Notes: a model not told the origin generated them from the letters alone. A DNA stretch of 64,000 nt from Streptosporangium carneum (GCF_027922005.1 NZ_BSEV01000019.1:118011-182010), one strand, 5' to 3'; shown: positions 1 through 11,075, counted from the stretch's first letter. A program made the numbers and translations.

Positions 1-1105
1 CGCCGTCCACCCACCTGCCGGTGACGTAGGTCCGGTACTCCTCGACGACGGGGCGGGAGTCCCTCGGGCCGCCCGCCCCGGTGAGCCTGATCAGCTCGGT
101 CGCCAGCAGGCCCCCCGTGGTGGAGCTGACGACGAACACCCCCAGCAGCGGCCCGTCCTCGAACCCGAAGGCCTGACCCTGCCTGCCGCCGCGGTCCCTG
201 ATCCGCCCGAGCGACCTGAGGTCGTCCTGGGGCGCGAGGACCCGCCACAGCGCGGCCGAGAGCGCGGGCTCGACCACGTCGTAGGAGTGCAGGTTCTCCA
301 CCGCCCTGACCAGGCGGCGCGTCCGCGTCATGGCGGTCTGCGGTTCGCTGTCGAGCAACTGCCCGCGAAGCTCGGACGTGGAGCGCGACAGCGACGCCGC
401 CCTGGGCTGCAGGTCCGCCACGCTGCCCGCGGCCCGGTCACGCGTGGGAAGGACGAGCTCCCCGCCGGTCGGGGCGCCGGTCGAGACGCCCGCCCAGCCG
501 CCGCCCCCGAACGGCCTGCCCGCCGTCCTCGTCCTGAGGTAGGTCCCCCCGCCGCTCGCCGGAGTCCAGCGCCGGACGACCCACGGCACGATCCGCGAGG
601 TCGTGCCGTCCTGCGCCACACTGGCCGCCAGCAGCCACTCCTCTGTCACGACGTAGCTCCACGGGCCCGTCACGGGGCGGGGGCGACTCGCGGCGAGCGC
701 GGCCAGCTCCAGCAGCGCCGGGGCGGCCTGCGGGAAGGACGCCATGGGACGCGGAGGGTCCCGCAGGGGCTCGGTGCTCGAGATGCGCGTGATCCTCGCG
801 AGGTCCTCGGTGATCCGCGGGCTCGCCGGCCCCGCGGGGGCGGCCGGCGCGGCCTCCGCGGGCGGTCTCGGCCGTGCCCCCTGGGGGACCTGCTGGGAGA
901 CCGTCACCGCGACGGCGGCCCCCAGGACGGCGACGGCCAAGGCGGGCCTCCTGGCGCGGGGCCGCCGCGGGGGGCCGCCGCGCAGAATCCGCCGCAGGAC
1001 CTCCTCCTGCCGCGCCCCGCCCATCTTCTCCCGCACCTCGTGCGGCAGGACGGGGTTGTGCCGCGCCATGAGCTCGCGGATCTCGTCGCGTCCCCCGGCG
1101 CTCAC
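1..1105 (-). CDS. CU044_5270-type membrane-anchored protein, partial
   Basis: The gene starts at a GTG at 1105 inside the stop of the sigma-factor gene (GTGA overlap), so the two are translationally coupled. Its 3' end lies beyond the left edge. About 45 cytoplasmic N-terminal residues beginning V-S-A-G-G-R-D-E-I are followed by a basic stretch and one hydrophobic segment. A long Pro/Ala-rich extracytoplasmic part then contains a Trp/Tyr-rich repeat-like region. This build, together with an ECF sigma gene immediately upstream, is typical of actinomycete CU044_5270-type proteins that sit where an anti-sigma factor is expected. I see no zinc-finger anti-sigma motif. The role as sigma partner is inferred from position. 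Confidence 0.75.
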   Translation of the reverse strand, partial: MSAGGRDEIRELMARHNPVLPHEVREKMGGARQEEVLRRILRGGPPRRPRARRPALAVAVLGAAVAVTVSQQVPQGARPRPPAEAAPAAPAGPASPRITEDLARITRISSTEPLRDPPRPMASFPQAAPALLELAALAASRPRPVTGPWSYVVTEEWLLAASVAQDGTTSRIVPWVVRRWTPASGGGTYLRTRTAGRPFGGGGWAGVSTGAPTGGELVLPTRDRAAGSVADLQPRAASLSRSTSELRGQLLDSEPQTAMTRTRRLVRAVENLHSYDVVEPALSAALWRVLAPQDDLRSLGRIRDRGGRQGQAFGFEDGPLLGVFVVSSTTGGLLATELIRLTGAGGPRDSRPVVEEYRTYVTGRWVDG

Positions 1106-1632
1106 CTGCCCGCCTCCTCGCACCACAGGCACATGCCGCGCAGTAGCTCGGCCAGCCGCATCCTGGCCCGGCACAGCCGCACCCTGACCGCGTTGGGCGT
1201 CAGGCCCAGGACCCTGCCGATCTCGTCGACCGCGAGGTCCTCCCAGTAGTGCAGGCGGAGGATCTCTCCGTCCTTGGGGCGCAGGCGCGCCATGGCCGTC
1301 TCCATCGCGGTCCTGACCTCTTCCTCGTCGTGTCCGTCACCGAGCGTCTCGGGCGGCAGCTGCCTCAGCAACGCCAGGAGGCGCTGCCTGCGCCCCTCGC
1401 CGCGCGTGGCGTTCCTCACATGGCCCCAGGCCACGCGGTACAGCCAGGCCACGACGGCCCGGTCGTCGCCCCTCGGGACCCTGTGCCTCTTGTGCCAGGC
1501 GGTCTGGAAGGTGGACGAGGCGATGTCGTCGGCTCCCCCGCAACCGACCCGGCGCGCGGCGTAGGCCCACACGGGTTCGTAGAAGGCGCGGAACATCCAC
1601 TCGAACCACTTCTCCTCGTCCTCCTCCGACAC
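1102..1632 (-). CDS. RNA polymerase sigma factor, ECF/sigma-70 family
   Basis: The protein has region 2 near its N-terminus (FYEPVWAYAARRV, then DDIASSTFQTAW) and region 4 at its C-terminus (LRPKDGEILRLHYWEDLAVDEIG, helix-turn-helix VLGLTPNAVRVRLCRARMRL), the standard ECF layout. It would direct RNA polymerase to a small regulon. I chose GTG 1632 because a strong GGAAGGGG Shine-Dalgarno lies five bases upstream. ATG 1659 and GTG 1713 are in-frame alternatives with poorer sites. It overlaps the downstream membrane-protein gene by four bases and is divergent from the OsmC gene. Confidence 0.9.
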   Translation of the reverse strand: MSEEDEEKWFEWMFRAFYEPVWAYAARRVGCGGADDIASSTFQTAWHKRHRVPRGDDRAVVAWLYRVAWGHVRNATRGEGRRQRLLALLRQLPPETLGDGHDEEEVRTAMETAMARLRPKDGEILRLHYWEDLAVDEIGRVLGLTPNAVRVRLCRARMRLAELLRGMCLWCEEAGR

Positions 1633-1878
1633 GGCCGCCCCTTCCCCACCTGCCGTCATGTTTCTTACGTCCAGCACCAAGGGATGGATTACAGATCCGA
1701 TGCGAACGGTCACGGAAAGTCATTCATGACTCACCTCGGGGACGGGGCCGGGCCGCAACCGCCCGGCGGCCCGGCCCGTGCGGGGGCGCGGACCAAAGGA
1801 CGCTCCGAAGATGAGCGTCGTGATCTCGACGAGTAGGGTCGGTCATGGTTAACGCTTCGTGATCGAAAGGACATCGCC

Positions 1879-2307
1879 ATGGCGACGACACGTACCGCGA
1901 CGACTCAGTGGAAGGGCGCGCTCCTCACCGGATCGGGCACCGTCGAACTGAACTCGTCCGGGGTGGGCACGTTCGACGTGTCCTGGCCCTCCCGGGCCGA
2001 GCAGGCCAACGGCAAGACCTCGCCGGAGGAGCTCATCGCGGCGGCGCACTCCTCCTGCTTCTCGATGGCCCTGTCGCACGGCCTGGCCCAGGCGGGCACC
2101 CCGCCGCAGTCCCTGGAGACCAGGGCCGATGTGACCTTCCAGCCCGGCGAGGGCATCACCGGGATCGTCATCTCGGTCCGCGGCCAGGTCGAGGGCCTGT
2201 CCGCTGAGGAGTTCCAGCAGGCGGCGGAGACGGCCAAGGCCAACTGCCCGGTGAGCAAGGCGCTCGCGGGCACCACGATCAGCCTCAACGCCGAACTGGT
2301 GAGCTGA
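1879..2307 (+). CDS. osmC: OsmC-family peroxiredoxin-like protein
   Basis: This 142-residue protein matches OsmC/Ohr-family organic hydroperoxide reductases. The two reactive cysteines are visible as C60 in AAHSSCFSMALS and C123 in KANCPVSKAL, the usual spacing for the family. The reaction would be thiol-dependent reduction of organic peroxides in the cytoplasm. A GAAAGGA ribosome site precedes the ATG. It is monocistronic, divergent from the ECF sigma gene, and followed by a strong hairpin. OsmC and Ohr cannot be fully separated by eye. The PEELIAAAHSSC form and the length favour OsmC. Confidence 0.9.
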   Translation: MATTRTATTQWKGALLTGSGTVELNSSGVGTFDVSWPSRAEQANGKTSPEELIAAAHSSCFSMALSHGLAQAGTPPQSLETRADVTFQPGEGITGIVISVRGQVEGLSAEEFQQAAETAKANCPVSKALAGTTISLNAELVS

Positions 2308-2327
2308 TCACCGCCACCGCGTGACCG

Positions 2328-2355
2328 CGCCCGCCCCGGCACTCCGGGGCGGGCG
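2328..2355 (+). terminator. Hairpin terminator after osmC
   Basis: A perfect 12-bp inverted repeat (CGCCCGCCCCGG / CCGGGGCGGGCG) with a 4-nt loop starts 21 bases after the osmC stop. There is no U-tract, which is common for actinomycete terminators. Confidence 0.7.
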
Positions 2356-2922
2356 TGAGCACGTGAACCGGGCCCCGCCCCTCCGCGGCGCCCGAACCCT
2401 CCCGACGCCGCCGCCATCCCCCGCCCACGGCCCCCACCCACGGCCCCTCCTCGGGGCGCCGCGGCGGCGCGGCGCGAACGGCCCCGTCTCCCCCTGTCCC
2501 CCACCCGATCCCCTACCTGCGCGGCCCCTCCGGCGGCGGGCCCGGACGATGGGAAGAGCCCGAAGCGACTCGGGTGAAAGCGACAAAAGCGCAGGTTAAA
2601 GCCTTACGGCCAGGCGTTCCACTCAGTGACCCACGGCGCATACACTCAGGCCACCCCGCTCTACCGGGCAGACCGTCCGAGAGACCGAGGCGCCCGGCCA
2701 CGCCGTGCCCCCGGTCACGTCCCCCAGGCTGAGGGCCGCCCCGCCCGGTCGCGACCGATCAGCCGAGCAACAGCCGAAGAAGACCTGCACATCTCGTGAT
2801 CCCCCGCCGCTCCCGCAGGAGAGGCCGGGCCAGTCCGACCATTCGTGTTCCCCCGCTCGCCAGGGTGACGTGACCGACGACACCCTGCACACGAGGGCCT
2901 AACTGAGGGAGAATAGGGCCAC
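2356..2922. other. Intergenic stretch upstream of glgX
   Basis: This 567-base GC-rich gap has no credible coding frame on either strand. It becomes slightly more A/T-rich near 2560-2640, which may contain the glgX promoter, but I cannot define -35/-10 boxes. Confidence 0.5.
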
Positions 2923-5040
<2,118 letters not shown>

Positions 5041-5042
5041 GG

Positions 5043-5447
5043 CTACAGGCCGTTCGCGACGGCGGCGGTGAGCAGCACCAGGACGAAGGTGGCCACTCCC
5101 GCCACGCCGTGCAGCACCACGGCGACGAGCGGGAAGCGCTGCTCGGCGCCGCGCGCGTGACGGCCCCCGCCCAGCCAGCGGGTGAACATGGTGAAGCCCA
5201 GCAGCGCGGACGCCGCGAGCACCCCGAACGCCAGCCAGGCGAAGGTCCGGTCCAGGGTGAGCACGTAGGCGATCCAGCAGCCCAGCGCGGAGACCGCGAG
5301 CGTGGGATGGGCGAAGACCAGCGCGGCGGGAAAGCGGGTGACCTTCGTCGCCTGCTGGCGCAGGCCTCCGCCGGAGAGCCACAGGTACAGCAGGTAGACC
5401 CCGAGCACCGCGGTGATCAACCACGTCACGATCGCGACCAGCCCCAC
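5043..5447 (-). CDS. Small four-helix membrane protein, unknown function
   Basis: This 134-residue protein has four hydrophobic segments, at roughly residues 2-24, 42-64, 67-88 and 108-132. Short loops separate them, including the basic sequence GGGRHARGAEQR between helices 3 and 4. I see no enzymatic motif. The GTG start at 5447 has a GGGGAGG site four bases upstream. It is convergent with glgX, with two bases between the stop codons, so transcription from both sides may interfere. Confidence 0.75.
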   Translation of the reverse strand: MGLVAIVTWLITAVLGVYLLYLWLSGGGLRQQATKVTRFPAALVFAHPTLAVSALGCWIAYVLTLDRTFAWLAFGVLAASALLGFTMFTRWLGGGRHARGAEQRFPLVAVVLHGVAGVATFVLVLLTAAVANGL

Positions 5448-5620
5448 ACAGCCTCCCCGGTCTCGTTGAACGCATCATGTATCGGGAGCCGCCCGAAGTC
5501 ACCGGAAGCGTCGAATCCGTTATCGTCCGCGTCGGGAACGCTCCCACCTGCCCCTCGCGAGTGGAGGACGGGACCGGAAACGCTCTCCCTCACCCCTCAC
5601 CCCTCGCCGCGGACGGGACA

Positions 5621-5654
5621 GGGCCGGGGCGGGGGCGGGGGCGGGCGGGGCGGG
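5621..5654 (+). repeat. Clustered G-runs, potential G-quadruplex
   Basis: Seven consecutive runs of three to five guanines, separated by one or two bases, fill this 34-base stretch on the plus strand. It lies in the 320-base gap between the small membrane protein and the RibD-like gene, about 115 bases before the start codon. Nothing else is seen in that gap (5448-5767). Confidence 0.55.
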
Positions 5655-5767
5655 AAACGCCGTCCGCGTCCTCTCCGTGCCGCGCCGGGGGGCGACGGGA
5701 CGGCTCGGGGAGCCCCCGGAGCTCCACACCTGGAGGGCCGCCCGTGCGCCTGTGCCAAGGTAGGAGG

Positions 5768-6490
5768 ATGCGCCTCATTCATCCCACCGCCTCGGACGAC
5801 GTCGATCTCGCGCGCGCCTACGCCTATCCCGCGGAGCGGTGCGTCCGGCTCAACATGGTGGCCAGCGCCGACGGCGGGACCTGGCTGAAGGGGCTGTCCG
5901 GAGGCCTGTCCGGCAGCGGCGACCGGCGGGTCTTCGGGGTGCTGCGCGGACAGGCCGACGTCATCCTGGCGGGGGCGGCGACGGTCAGGGCCGAGGGGTA
6001 CGGCCCGGCGAGGCCGAGGGAGTCGTGGCGCGAGCTGCGGCGGGGACGCCCCGCCGCGCCCGCGGTGGCGGTGCTCACCCGGCGGCTCGACCTTGACCTG
6101 ACCGGCCCGCTGTTCGCCGAGGCCGCGCCGGACGCCAGGACGATCGTCGTCACCTGCGACGCCGCGCCCCGCGACCGGCGCGAGGAGGCCGCCAGGCACG
6201 CCGAGGTGATCGTGGCCGGGGACGACCGGGTGGACCTGGCCGCGGCGGTCGGGGAGCTCGCCGGACGCGGCCTCGGGCGGGTGCTGTGCGAGGGCGGCCC
6301 GAAGGTCAACGCCCAGCTCGCCGCGGCGGGCCTGGTCGACGAGCTCTGTCTCACGGTCAGCCCGCTCCTGATCGGGGGCGACGCCGCGCGGGTGTTCGAC
6401 GGCCCCGAATCGCTCACTCCTCTGCGCCTGGCCCACGTCATGGAGGAGGACGGGTTCCTGTTCACCAGATATGTCAGAGGCACCCGATAG
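5768..6490 (+). CDS. Pyrimidine reductase family protein (RibD C-terminal domain)
   Basis: The 240-residue protein is a stand-alone RibD C-terminal/DHFR-fold reductase. Family landmarks are VRLNMVASADGG near residue 25, the cofactor-region DVILAGAATVRAEGYGP, and the C-terminal VLCEGGPKVNAQL followed by DELCLTVSPLLIGGD. These are the NADPH- and substrate-binding elements of riboflavin-type 5-amino-6-ribosylaminouracil reductases. There is no deaminase domain, so it may be a paralogue rather than the riboflavin-pathway enzyme. The ATG at 5768 directly follows TAGGAGG. An AAGG seven bases upstream, or an in-frame GTG eight codons earlier, are alternatives. The ligase gene follows after 40 bases in the same direction. 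Confidence 0.88.
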   Translation: MRLIHPTASDDVDLARAYAYPAERCVRLNMVASADGGTWLKGLSGGLSGSGDRRVFGVLRGQADVILAGAATVRAEGYGPARPRESWRELRRGRPAAPAVAVLTRRLDLDLTGPLFAEAAPDARTIVVTCDAAPRDRREEAARHAEVIVAGDDRVDLAAAVGELAGRGLGRVLCEGGPKVNAQLAAAGLVDELCLTVSPLLIGGDAARVFDGPESLTPLRLAHVMEEDGFLFTRYVRGTR

Positions 6491-6530
6491 ACATGTCGGG
6501 GTAACCTCCGACGCACGCCCGAGGAGCGGG

Positions 6531-7568
6531 ATGAACCTGCCACTGGAGCCACCGATCGCGCCGATGCTGGCCAGACCCGTCAAGGGTCTGCCGCCCCAGG
6601 ACGGCACCCTGCTGTACGAACCGAAATGGGATGGTTTCCGGTGCATCGTCTTCCGGGACGGAGACGAGGTGTACCTCGGCAGCCGCAACGAGCGGCCGTT
6701 CACCCGTTACTTCCCCGAGCTGGTCGAGGCCGTGCGGGCCGAGCTGCCCGACCGGGTCGTGGTCGACGGGGAGATCGTGGTCCGCGACGGCCAGACGCTC
6801 GACTTCGAGGCACTGCAGCAGCGCATCCATCCCGCGGCCTCCCGGGTGAGGCTGCTGGCCGAGCAGACGCCCGCGTCGTTCGTCGCCTTCGACCTGCTGG
6901 CCCTGGGCGACGACTCCCTGATGGACGTCCCCTTCTCCGAGCGCCGCGCGAGGCTGGAGACGATCTTCGGCGACGCGGGCCACGGCGTGCGGCTGACGCC
7001 GGTGACCGCCTCGCAGGAGCAGGCGGCCGAGTGGTTCGAGACGTTCGAGGGCGCGGGGCTGGACGGCGTCGTGGTCAAGCCCGGCGGGCTGCCGTACCAG
7101 CCGGACAAGCGGGTGATGTTCAAGGTCAAGCACGAGCGCACCGCGGACGCGGTGGTCGCCGGCTACCGTGAGCACAAGTCGGGCCCGGTGGTCGGCTCCC
7201 TGCTCCTGGGCCTGTACGACTCGGAGGGCAGGCTCAACCACGTCGGCGTCGCGGCGTCGTTCCCCATGAAGCGCAGGGCGGATCTGATCGGGGAGCTCGC
7301 GCCGTACGTGAGCGAGGACGGCCACCCCTGGACCGCCGAGTCGCTGCCCGGCGCGATCTCGAAGTGGAGCGCGACCAAGGACCTGTCCTTCGTGCCCCTG
7401 CGCCCCGAGCTGGTGATCGAGGTGGCCTACGACCACATGGAGGGCCTGAGGTTCCGGCACACCGCCCAGTTCCGCCGCTGGCGCCCCGACCGCGCTCCCG
7501 AGTCGTGCACCTACGAGCAGCTGGAGCGGCCCGTCTCCTACGCCCTGGACGACATCCTGGCCCACTGA
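6531..7568 (+). CDS. ligC: ATP-dependent DNA ligase, LigC type
   Basis: The 345-residue protein is a minimal ATP-dependent ligase. The adenylated lysine is K32 in EPKWDGFR. Further nucleotidyltransferase motifs are the SRNERPFTRYFPEL region, VVVDGEIVV, and GVVVKPGG with VMFKVKHERTADAVV. An OB-fold C-terminus follows (GSLLLGLYDSEGRLNHVGV...). Length and architecture fit LigC, which in mycobacteria works with a primase-polymerase in base-excision and end-repair. Such a polymerase is encoded 2 kb away on the other strand. The ATG has a GAGGAGCGGG site. Confidence 0.93.
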   Translation: MNLPLEPPIAPMLARPVKGLPPQDGTLLYEPKWDGFRCIVFRDGDEVYLGSRNERPFTRYFPELVEAVRAELPDRVVVDGEIVVRDGQTLDFEALQQRIHPAASRVRLLAEQTPASFVAFDLLALGDDSLMDVPFSERRARLETIFGDAGHGVRLTPVTASQEQAAEWFETFEGAGLDGVVVKPGGLPYQPDKRVMFKVKHERTADAVVAGYREHKSGPVVGSLLLGLYDSEGRLNHVGVAASFPMKRRADLIGELAPYVSEDGHPWTAESLPGAISKWSATKDLSFVPLRPELVIEVAYDHMEGLRFRHTAQFRRWRPDRAPESCTYEQLERPVSYALDDILAH

Positions 7569-7640
7569 GGCGGCGTTCGCACGCGCGCCGGAAGCGGCGT
7601 TCGCGTGGACATGGGGCTCCAGGGGCGATATATCTCGTCC

Positions 7641-8018
7641 ATGGGACGATCACCCTCCCCCGACGACGAGCTTCGAGCCGCCGTCGAGGCCCGCCGCGAG
7701 CTCGGCCCCGAATTCGAAGACTCCCTCGTCGAGGGTTTCCTGGAGAAGATGAACCATGAGATCGACAGGCGGGTCGACGAGCGCGTGGCCGCCCGCACGG
7801 GCAGGAACAGCCCTGCGGCCAAGCCCGCCGACGCGGGCCAGCGGCTGGCCCTGGCGATCATCTCCCTCTCGCTCGGCGTGCCGGGCACGGTGGGACTGGC
7901 CTTCGCCGACCTGGGCACCGCCCTGGTGTTCGTGCTCGTGCCCCTGTGGATCGGGATCGTCGGGGTGAACGCCACCTTCAACGGCAACAGGTCCGACCAG
8001 CCCAACCGGCACGACTGA
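7641..8018 (+). CDS. Hypothetical protein with two C-terminal membrane helices
   Basis: This 125-residue protein begins MGRSPSPDDELRAAVEARRE. It has a charged, probably helical N-terminal half including EGFLEKMNHEIDRRVDERVA, then two hydrophobic segments at about 66-84 and 87-107. The layout resembles small actinomycete membrane proteins with a cytoplasmic coiled N-terminus, but I do not recognise a named family. ATG 7641 was preferred over GTG 7605 because conserved-looking sequence begins there. Neither has a clear ribosome site, so a leaderless transcript is possible. Confidence 0.7.
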   Translation: MGRSPSPDDELRAAVEARRELGPEFEDSLVEGFLEKMNHEIDRRVDERVAARTGRNSPAAKPADAGQRLALAIISLSLGVPGTVGLAFADLGTALVFVLVPLWIGIVGVNATFNGNRSDQPNRHD

Positions 8019-8158
8019 CCCTCCGGCGCTCCCCCGCCGGGAGGACGCACGGCCCCTCGGCCCCGAACCGAGCCGGCGGGGAGCAGCCGGCGAACGTGCC
8101 TCGGCGACCACGGCCGCGAAACGGGCCGGACCACCACGCCACGCCCAAATTACCTATT

Positions 8159-8181
8159 TAATCTGTAGGAATAGTAGATTA
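8159..8181. promoter_or_regulatory. AT-rich inverted repeat upstream of FAD enzyme
   Basis: TAATCT (8159-8164) and AGATTA (8176-8181) form a perfect 6-bp inverted repeat with an 11-base spacer, in an unusually A/T-rich stretch directly before the next start codon. It could be an operator, a -10 region, or both. No recognised regulator motif was matched. Confidence 0.4.
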
Positions 8182-8183
8182 TT

Positions 8184-9623
8184 ATGGGCCGGGTGTCGGG
8201 TTCTTCAACGGTCGCCGTCGTGGGCGGCGGCGCCAGTGGCGCTCTGACGGCGGTTCATCTGCTCCGCCGCGCGCGGACGTGCGGGACGGCGCTGGAGGTG
8301 GCGCTGATCGATCAGCACGGGCGGCATGCGACGGGGCAGGCGTACTCCACGACGGATCCGCACCACCTCCTCAACGCCCGCGCCGACAGGATGAGCGCGC
8401 TGGAGGACGACCCCGGCCATCTGCTGAGGTGGGCCCGCGAGAACGGGCTGGAGGCGACCGGCTCCGACTTCCTGCCACGCGAGGCCTACGGACGCTACCT
8501 GCGTCACGTCCTGGAGACCGCTCAGGCCCAGGCGTCGCCGGGCCGGCGGGTGACCCGGGTGACCGGCACGGTGCGCGCCCTCACCCAGCGGGGGCATGAC
8601 CGCCCCGTGCGGGTTCGCCTGGCGGACGGACGGGAGATCGACGCCGACGCCGTCGTGCTGGCCACGGGCAATCCCGCCACGGCGGCACGGCCGCCTCTCG
8701 CGGACGGGGCGGAAACCCGTTACGTCGCCGACCCCTGGGCGCCGGGCGCGCTGGCCGGGATCGGCGACGGCGCGGCGGTGCTCGTGATGGGCACCGGCCT
8801 GACCATGGTGGACATCGCGGTCACCGTGACACGCGCCTTTCCGGAGACGACGGTCTACGCGGTGTCACGGCGCGGCCTGCTGCCCCGGCGGCACCGATGT
8901 CCCTTCCCGCCTCCCGTCGACGTCCCGCTGGCGGACGGCCCGCTGCGGCTCGCCGGCCTGCTGCGCGACGTCCGCGCCGCCGTCAGGGACAACGGCGGCG
9001 ACTGGCGCGGCGTGGTCGACGGCCTGCGACCGCGCGTCCCCGATCTGTGGGCGCGGCTCAGCGTCGACGACCAGCGGCGGTTCCTGAACCTCGCGGCCCG
9101 CTACTGGGAGGTCCACCGGCACCGGATTCCTCCCGCGACCGCCTCCCGCGTCGCGGAACTGCGGGCCACGGGCCGCCTGCGGGTGCTTCGCGGCCAGGTG
9201 AGCGCCGCCGCGCCCGGCCCCGGCGGCCTGGCCGTCCGGGTGGGCGGCGAGGACGCCGTCGGGGAACTCCACGTCGGCTGGCTGGTCAACGGCACCGGCC
9301 CCGCCTCCGTCACGCGCGACCCCTTCCTGGCCCGCCTGTTCGCCGACGGCCTCGCCAGGCCCGACCCGCTGCGGCTCGGCCTGGACGCCGACGCCGGCGG
9401 ATCGGTCCTGGACGCCTCGGGGCGGCCGAACCCCCGGATCTTCACGCTGGGGCCGCCGCTTCGCGGGAAACGGTACGAGACCACCGCCATCCCGGAGATC
9501 CGCGCGCAGGCCGCCGCCCTGGCCCCGCGTCTCGTCGAGGTGATCGCCTCCGGCGCTCCCGCTCCCCTCGAGCGGGGCGACGGCCGCTACCCGTCCGCCG
9601 CGTCGCGCGCCTTGCTGGGCTGA
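8184..9623 (+). CDS. FAD/NAD(P)-binding oxidoreductase (NAD_binding_9 type)
   Basis: This 479-residue flavoprotein has an N-terminal dinucleotide-binding motif VAVVGGGASGALTAVHLL. It continues with ATGQAYSTTDPHHLLNARADRMSAL, typical of the FAD-NAD(P)-binding group related to SidA-like hydroxylases, and has an internal VLVMGTGLTMVDIAVTV second nucleotide-binding site. Substrate unknown. No Shine-Dalgarno sits before ATG 8184. The A/T-rich TAGATT at 8175-8180 could be a -10 box, making GTG 8193 (codon 4) a possible leaderless start. Its 3' end overlaps the convergent polymerase gene by 37 bases. Confidence 0.85.
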   Translation: MGRVSGSSTVAVVGGGASGALTAVHLLRRARTCGTALEVALIDQHGRHATGQAYSTTDPHHLLNARADRMSALEDDPGHLLRWARENGLEATGSDFLPREAYGRYLRHVLETAQAQASPGRRVTRVTGTVRALTQRGHDRPVRVRLADGREIDADAVVLATGNPATAARPPLADGAETRYVADPWAPGALAGIGDGAAVLVMGTGLTMVDIAVTVTRAFPETTVYAVSRRGLLPRRHRCPFPPPVDVPLADGPLRLAGLLRDVRAAVRDNGGDWRGVVDGLRPRVPDLWARLSVDDQRRFLNLAARYWEVHRHRIPPATASRVAELRATGRLRVLRGQVSAAAPGPGGLAVRVGGEDAVGELHVGWLVNGTGPASVTRDPFLARLFADGLARPDPLRLGLDADAGGSVLDASGRPNPRIFTLGPPLRGKRYETTAIPEIRAQAAALAPRLVEVIASGAPAPLERGDGRYPSAASRALLG

Positions 9624-10594
9624 ACCCGCTTCGGCTCGCCGGGCATCTTCGGGTAGTTCGGCGGATAGGGCAGGTCCTCGGCCCCCTCGCGCTCGAAGCG
9701 CTCCAGCAGGGGCTCGATCGAGAAGGCCCGCTCGTCGATCGCGGCGTGCACGTCGCCCAGCGCGGCGAACCGGGCGGGGACCGTACGGATGTCGAAGTCG
9801 CGCGGGTCGACGTCCGCCAGCTCGTCCCAGGCGACGGGGGTCGAGACAGGGGCGTTCGGCTTGGCCCGCACCGAGTAGGCGGCGGCCAGGGTCCGGTCGC
9901 GGGCGTTCTGGTTGTAGTCGAGGAAGATCCGCTCCCCTCGCTCCTCCTTCCACCACGCGGTGGTCGCCAGATGGGGCACGCGGCGCTCGACCTCCCTGGC
10001 GAAGGCGATCCCCGCGTGACGCACCTGGATGAAGTCCCAGCGCGGCTCGATCCGGACGGCGACGTGGATGCCCCGCCCTCCCGAGGTCTTGGGGAAGCCC
10101 GTCATGCCGAGCTCCTGGAGGAGCTCGCGGACCACGAAGGCCACCTCCCGCGCCTCCTTGAAGCCGGTCCCCGGCTGCGGGTCGATGTCGACGCGCAGCT
10201 CGTCGGGGTGCTCGACGTCGGAGGAGCGGACCTGCCAGGGGTGGAAGTCGATGGTCCCCAGATTCGCGCAGTAGGCGACGGCGGCGATCTCGGTCACGTT
10301 GAGCGCGTCGGCGGTGCGGCCGCTGGGAAAGCGGACCGTGGCCGTCCGCACCCACTCGGGCCGCTTGGCGGGCATGCGCTTCTGGTAGATCTCCTCCCCC
10401 TCGATCCCGTCGGGGTAACGCCGGAGATGGGCGGGACGGTCGTACAGCGCGCGCAGGATGCCGTCCCCCACGCTCACGTAGTACTCGACCAGCTCGCGCT
10501 TGGTCACTCCGATCTCAGGAAAGTAGATCTTGTCGGGATTGGTGACCTTGACCACTCTGTCCCCGACCGTGAGTTCTGTATACGGCGACGCCAT
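9587..10594 (-). CDS. LigD-type primase-polymerase (Prim-PolC-like), stand-alone
   Basis: This 335-residue protein is the archaeo-eukaryotic primase-type polymerase domain found in LigD, without nuclease or ligase domains. Catalytic acids are visible as D136 and D138 in LRVDIDPQPG and D226 in FLDYNQN. The nucleotide-binding SGGRGIHV lies near residue 171. Stand-alone copies fill short gaps in base-excision and end-joining repair, working with LigC. The LigC-type ligase in this window is the likely partner. The start is ATG 10594. The gene is convergent with, and overlaps by 37 bases, the FAD-enzyme gene. Confidence 0.92.
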   Translation of the reverse strand: MASPYTELTVGDRVVKVTNPDKIYFPEIGVTKRELVEYYVSVGDGILRALYDRPAHLRRYPDGIEGEEIYQKRMPAKRPEWVRTATVRFPSGRTADALNVTEIAAVAYCANLGTIDFHPWQVRSSDVEHPDELRVDIDPQPGTGFKEAREVAFVVRELLQELGMTGFPKTSGGRGIHVAVRIEPRWDFIQVRHAGIAFAREVERRVPHLATTAWWKEERGERIFLDYNQNARDRTLAAAYSVRAKPNAPVSTPVAWDELADVDPRDFDIRTVPARFAALGDVHAAIDERAFSIEPLLERFEREGAEDLPYPPNYPKMPGEPKRVQPSKARDAADG

Positions 10595-11075
10595 ACGTCC
10601 GACCGTACCCCTGCCGGACCTGTCCGCGGCGGAACCGTGTGGGTGGGTCCGCCCCGGAGCCGCCACGGCGGCGGGACCGGGCACTCAACGGGACGGACCG
10701 CATGATCACCCGTCTAGCTCTCCGGTTCCGGGCGCTGGCGCGCCACCCGGCCGGCGGCGTTTGCAACCGTCCAGTTGATCCTTGGACGGCCGACAGATGA
10801 TCTCACCCTCAACAGGAAGGCGAAACACCCCCCACGTATGTAAAGACGTCAAAACGGGCATCAATGGATGCTTCGCCCTCAAGATTTTTACCAGCCGACC
10901 GGCTCACGACGTCGACGCGTGCCGCGCCGGGCCGGATCCGCGCCCGCCGGGACGGTCGCCCGTTCGGCCCCCCAGGGCCGTGTCACGGAGACCGGGCCCG
11001 CGCGGGGATCTCCGGCGGCGACCGAAACCCCCGGCGACGCCGGAGGACGCCACCGTGAGCGCATAGGCTTGAGTC
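10595..11075. other. Intergenic region with inverted repeat
   Basis: No convincing gene lies in these 481 bases. A 7-bp perfect inverted repeat with a 9-base spacer is present (CCGTCCA at 10767-10773, TGGACGG at 10783-10789). A small GCATC/GATGC hairpin lies near 10858-10871, in a locally A/T-richer stretch. Either could be regulatory for msrB or the divergent polymerase gene. Confidence 0.45.
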
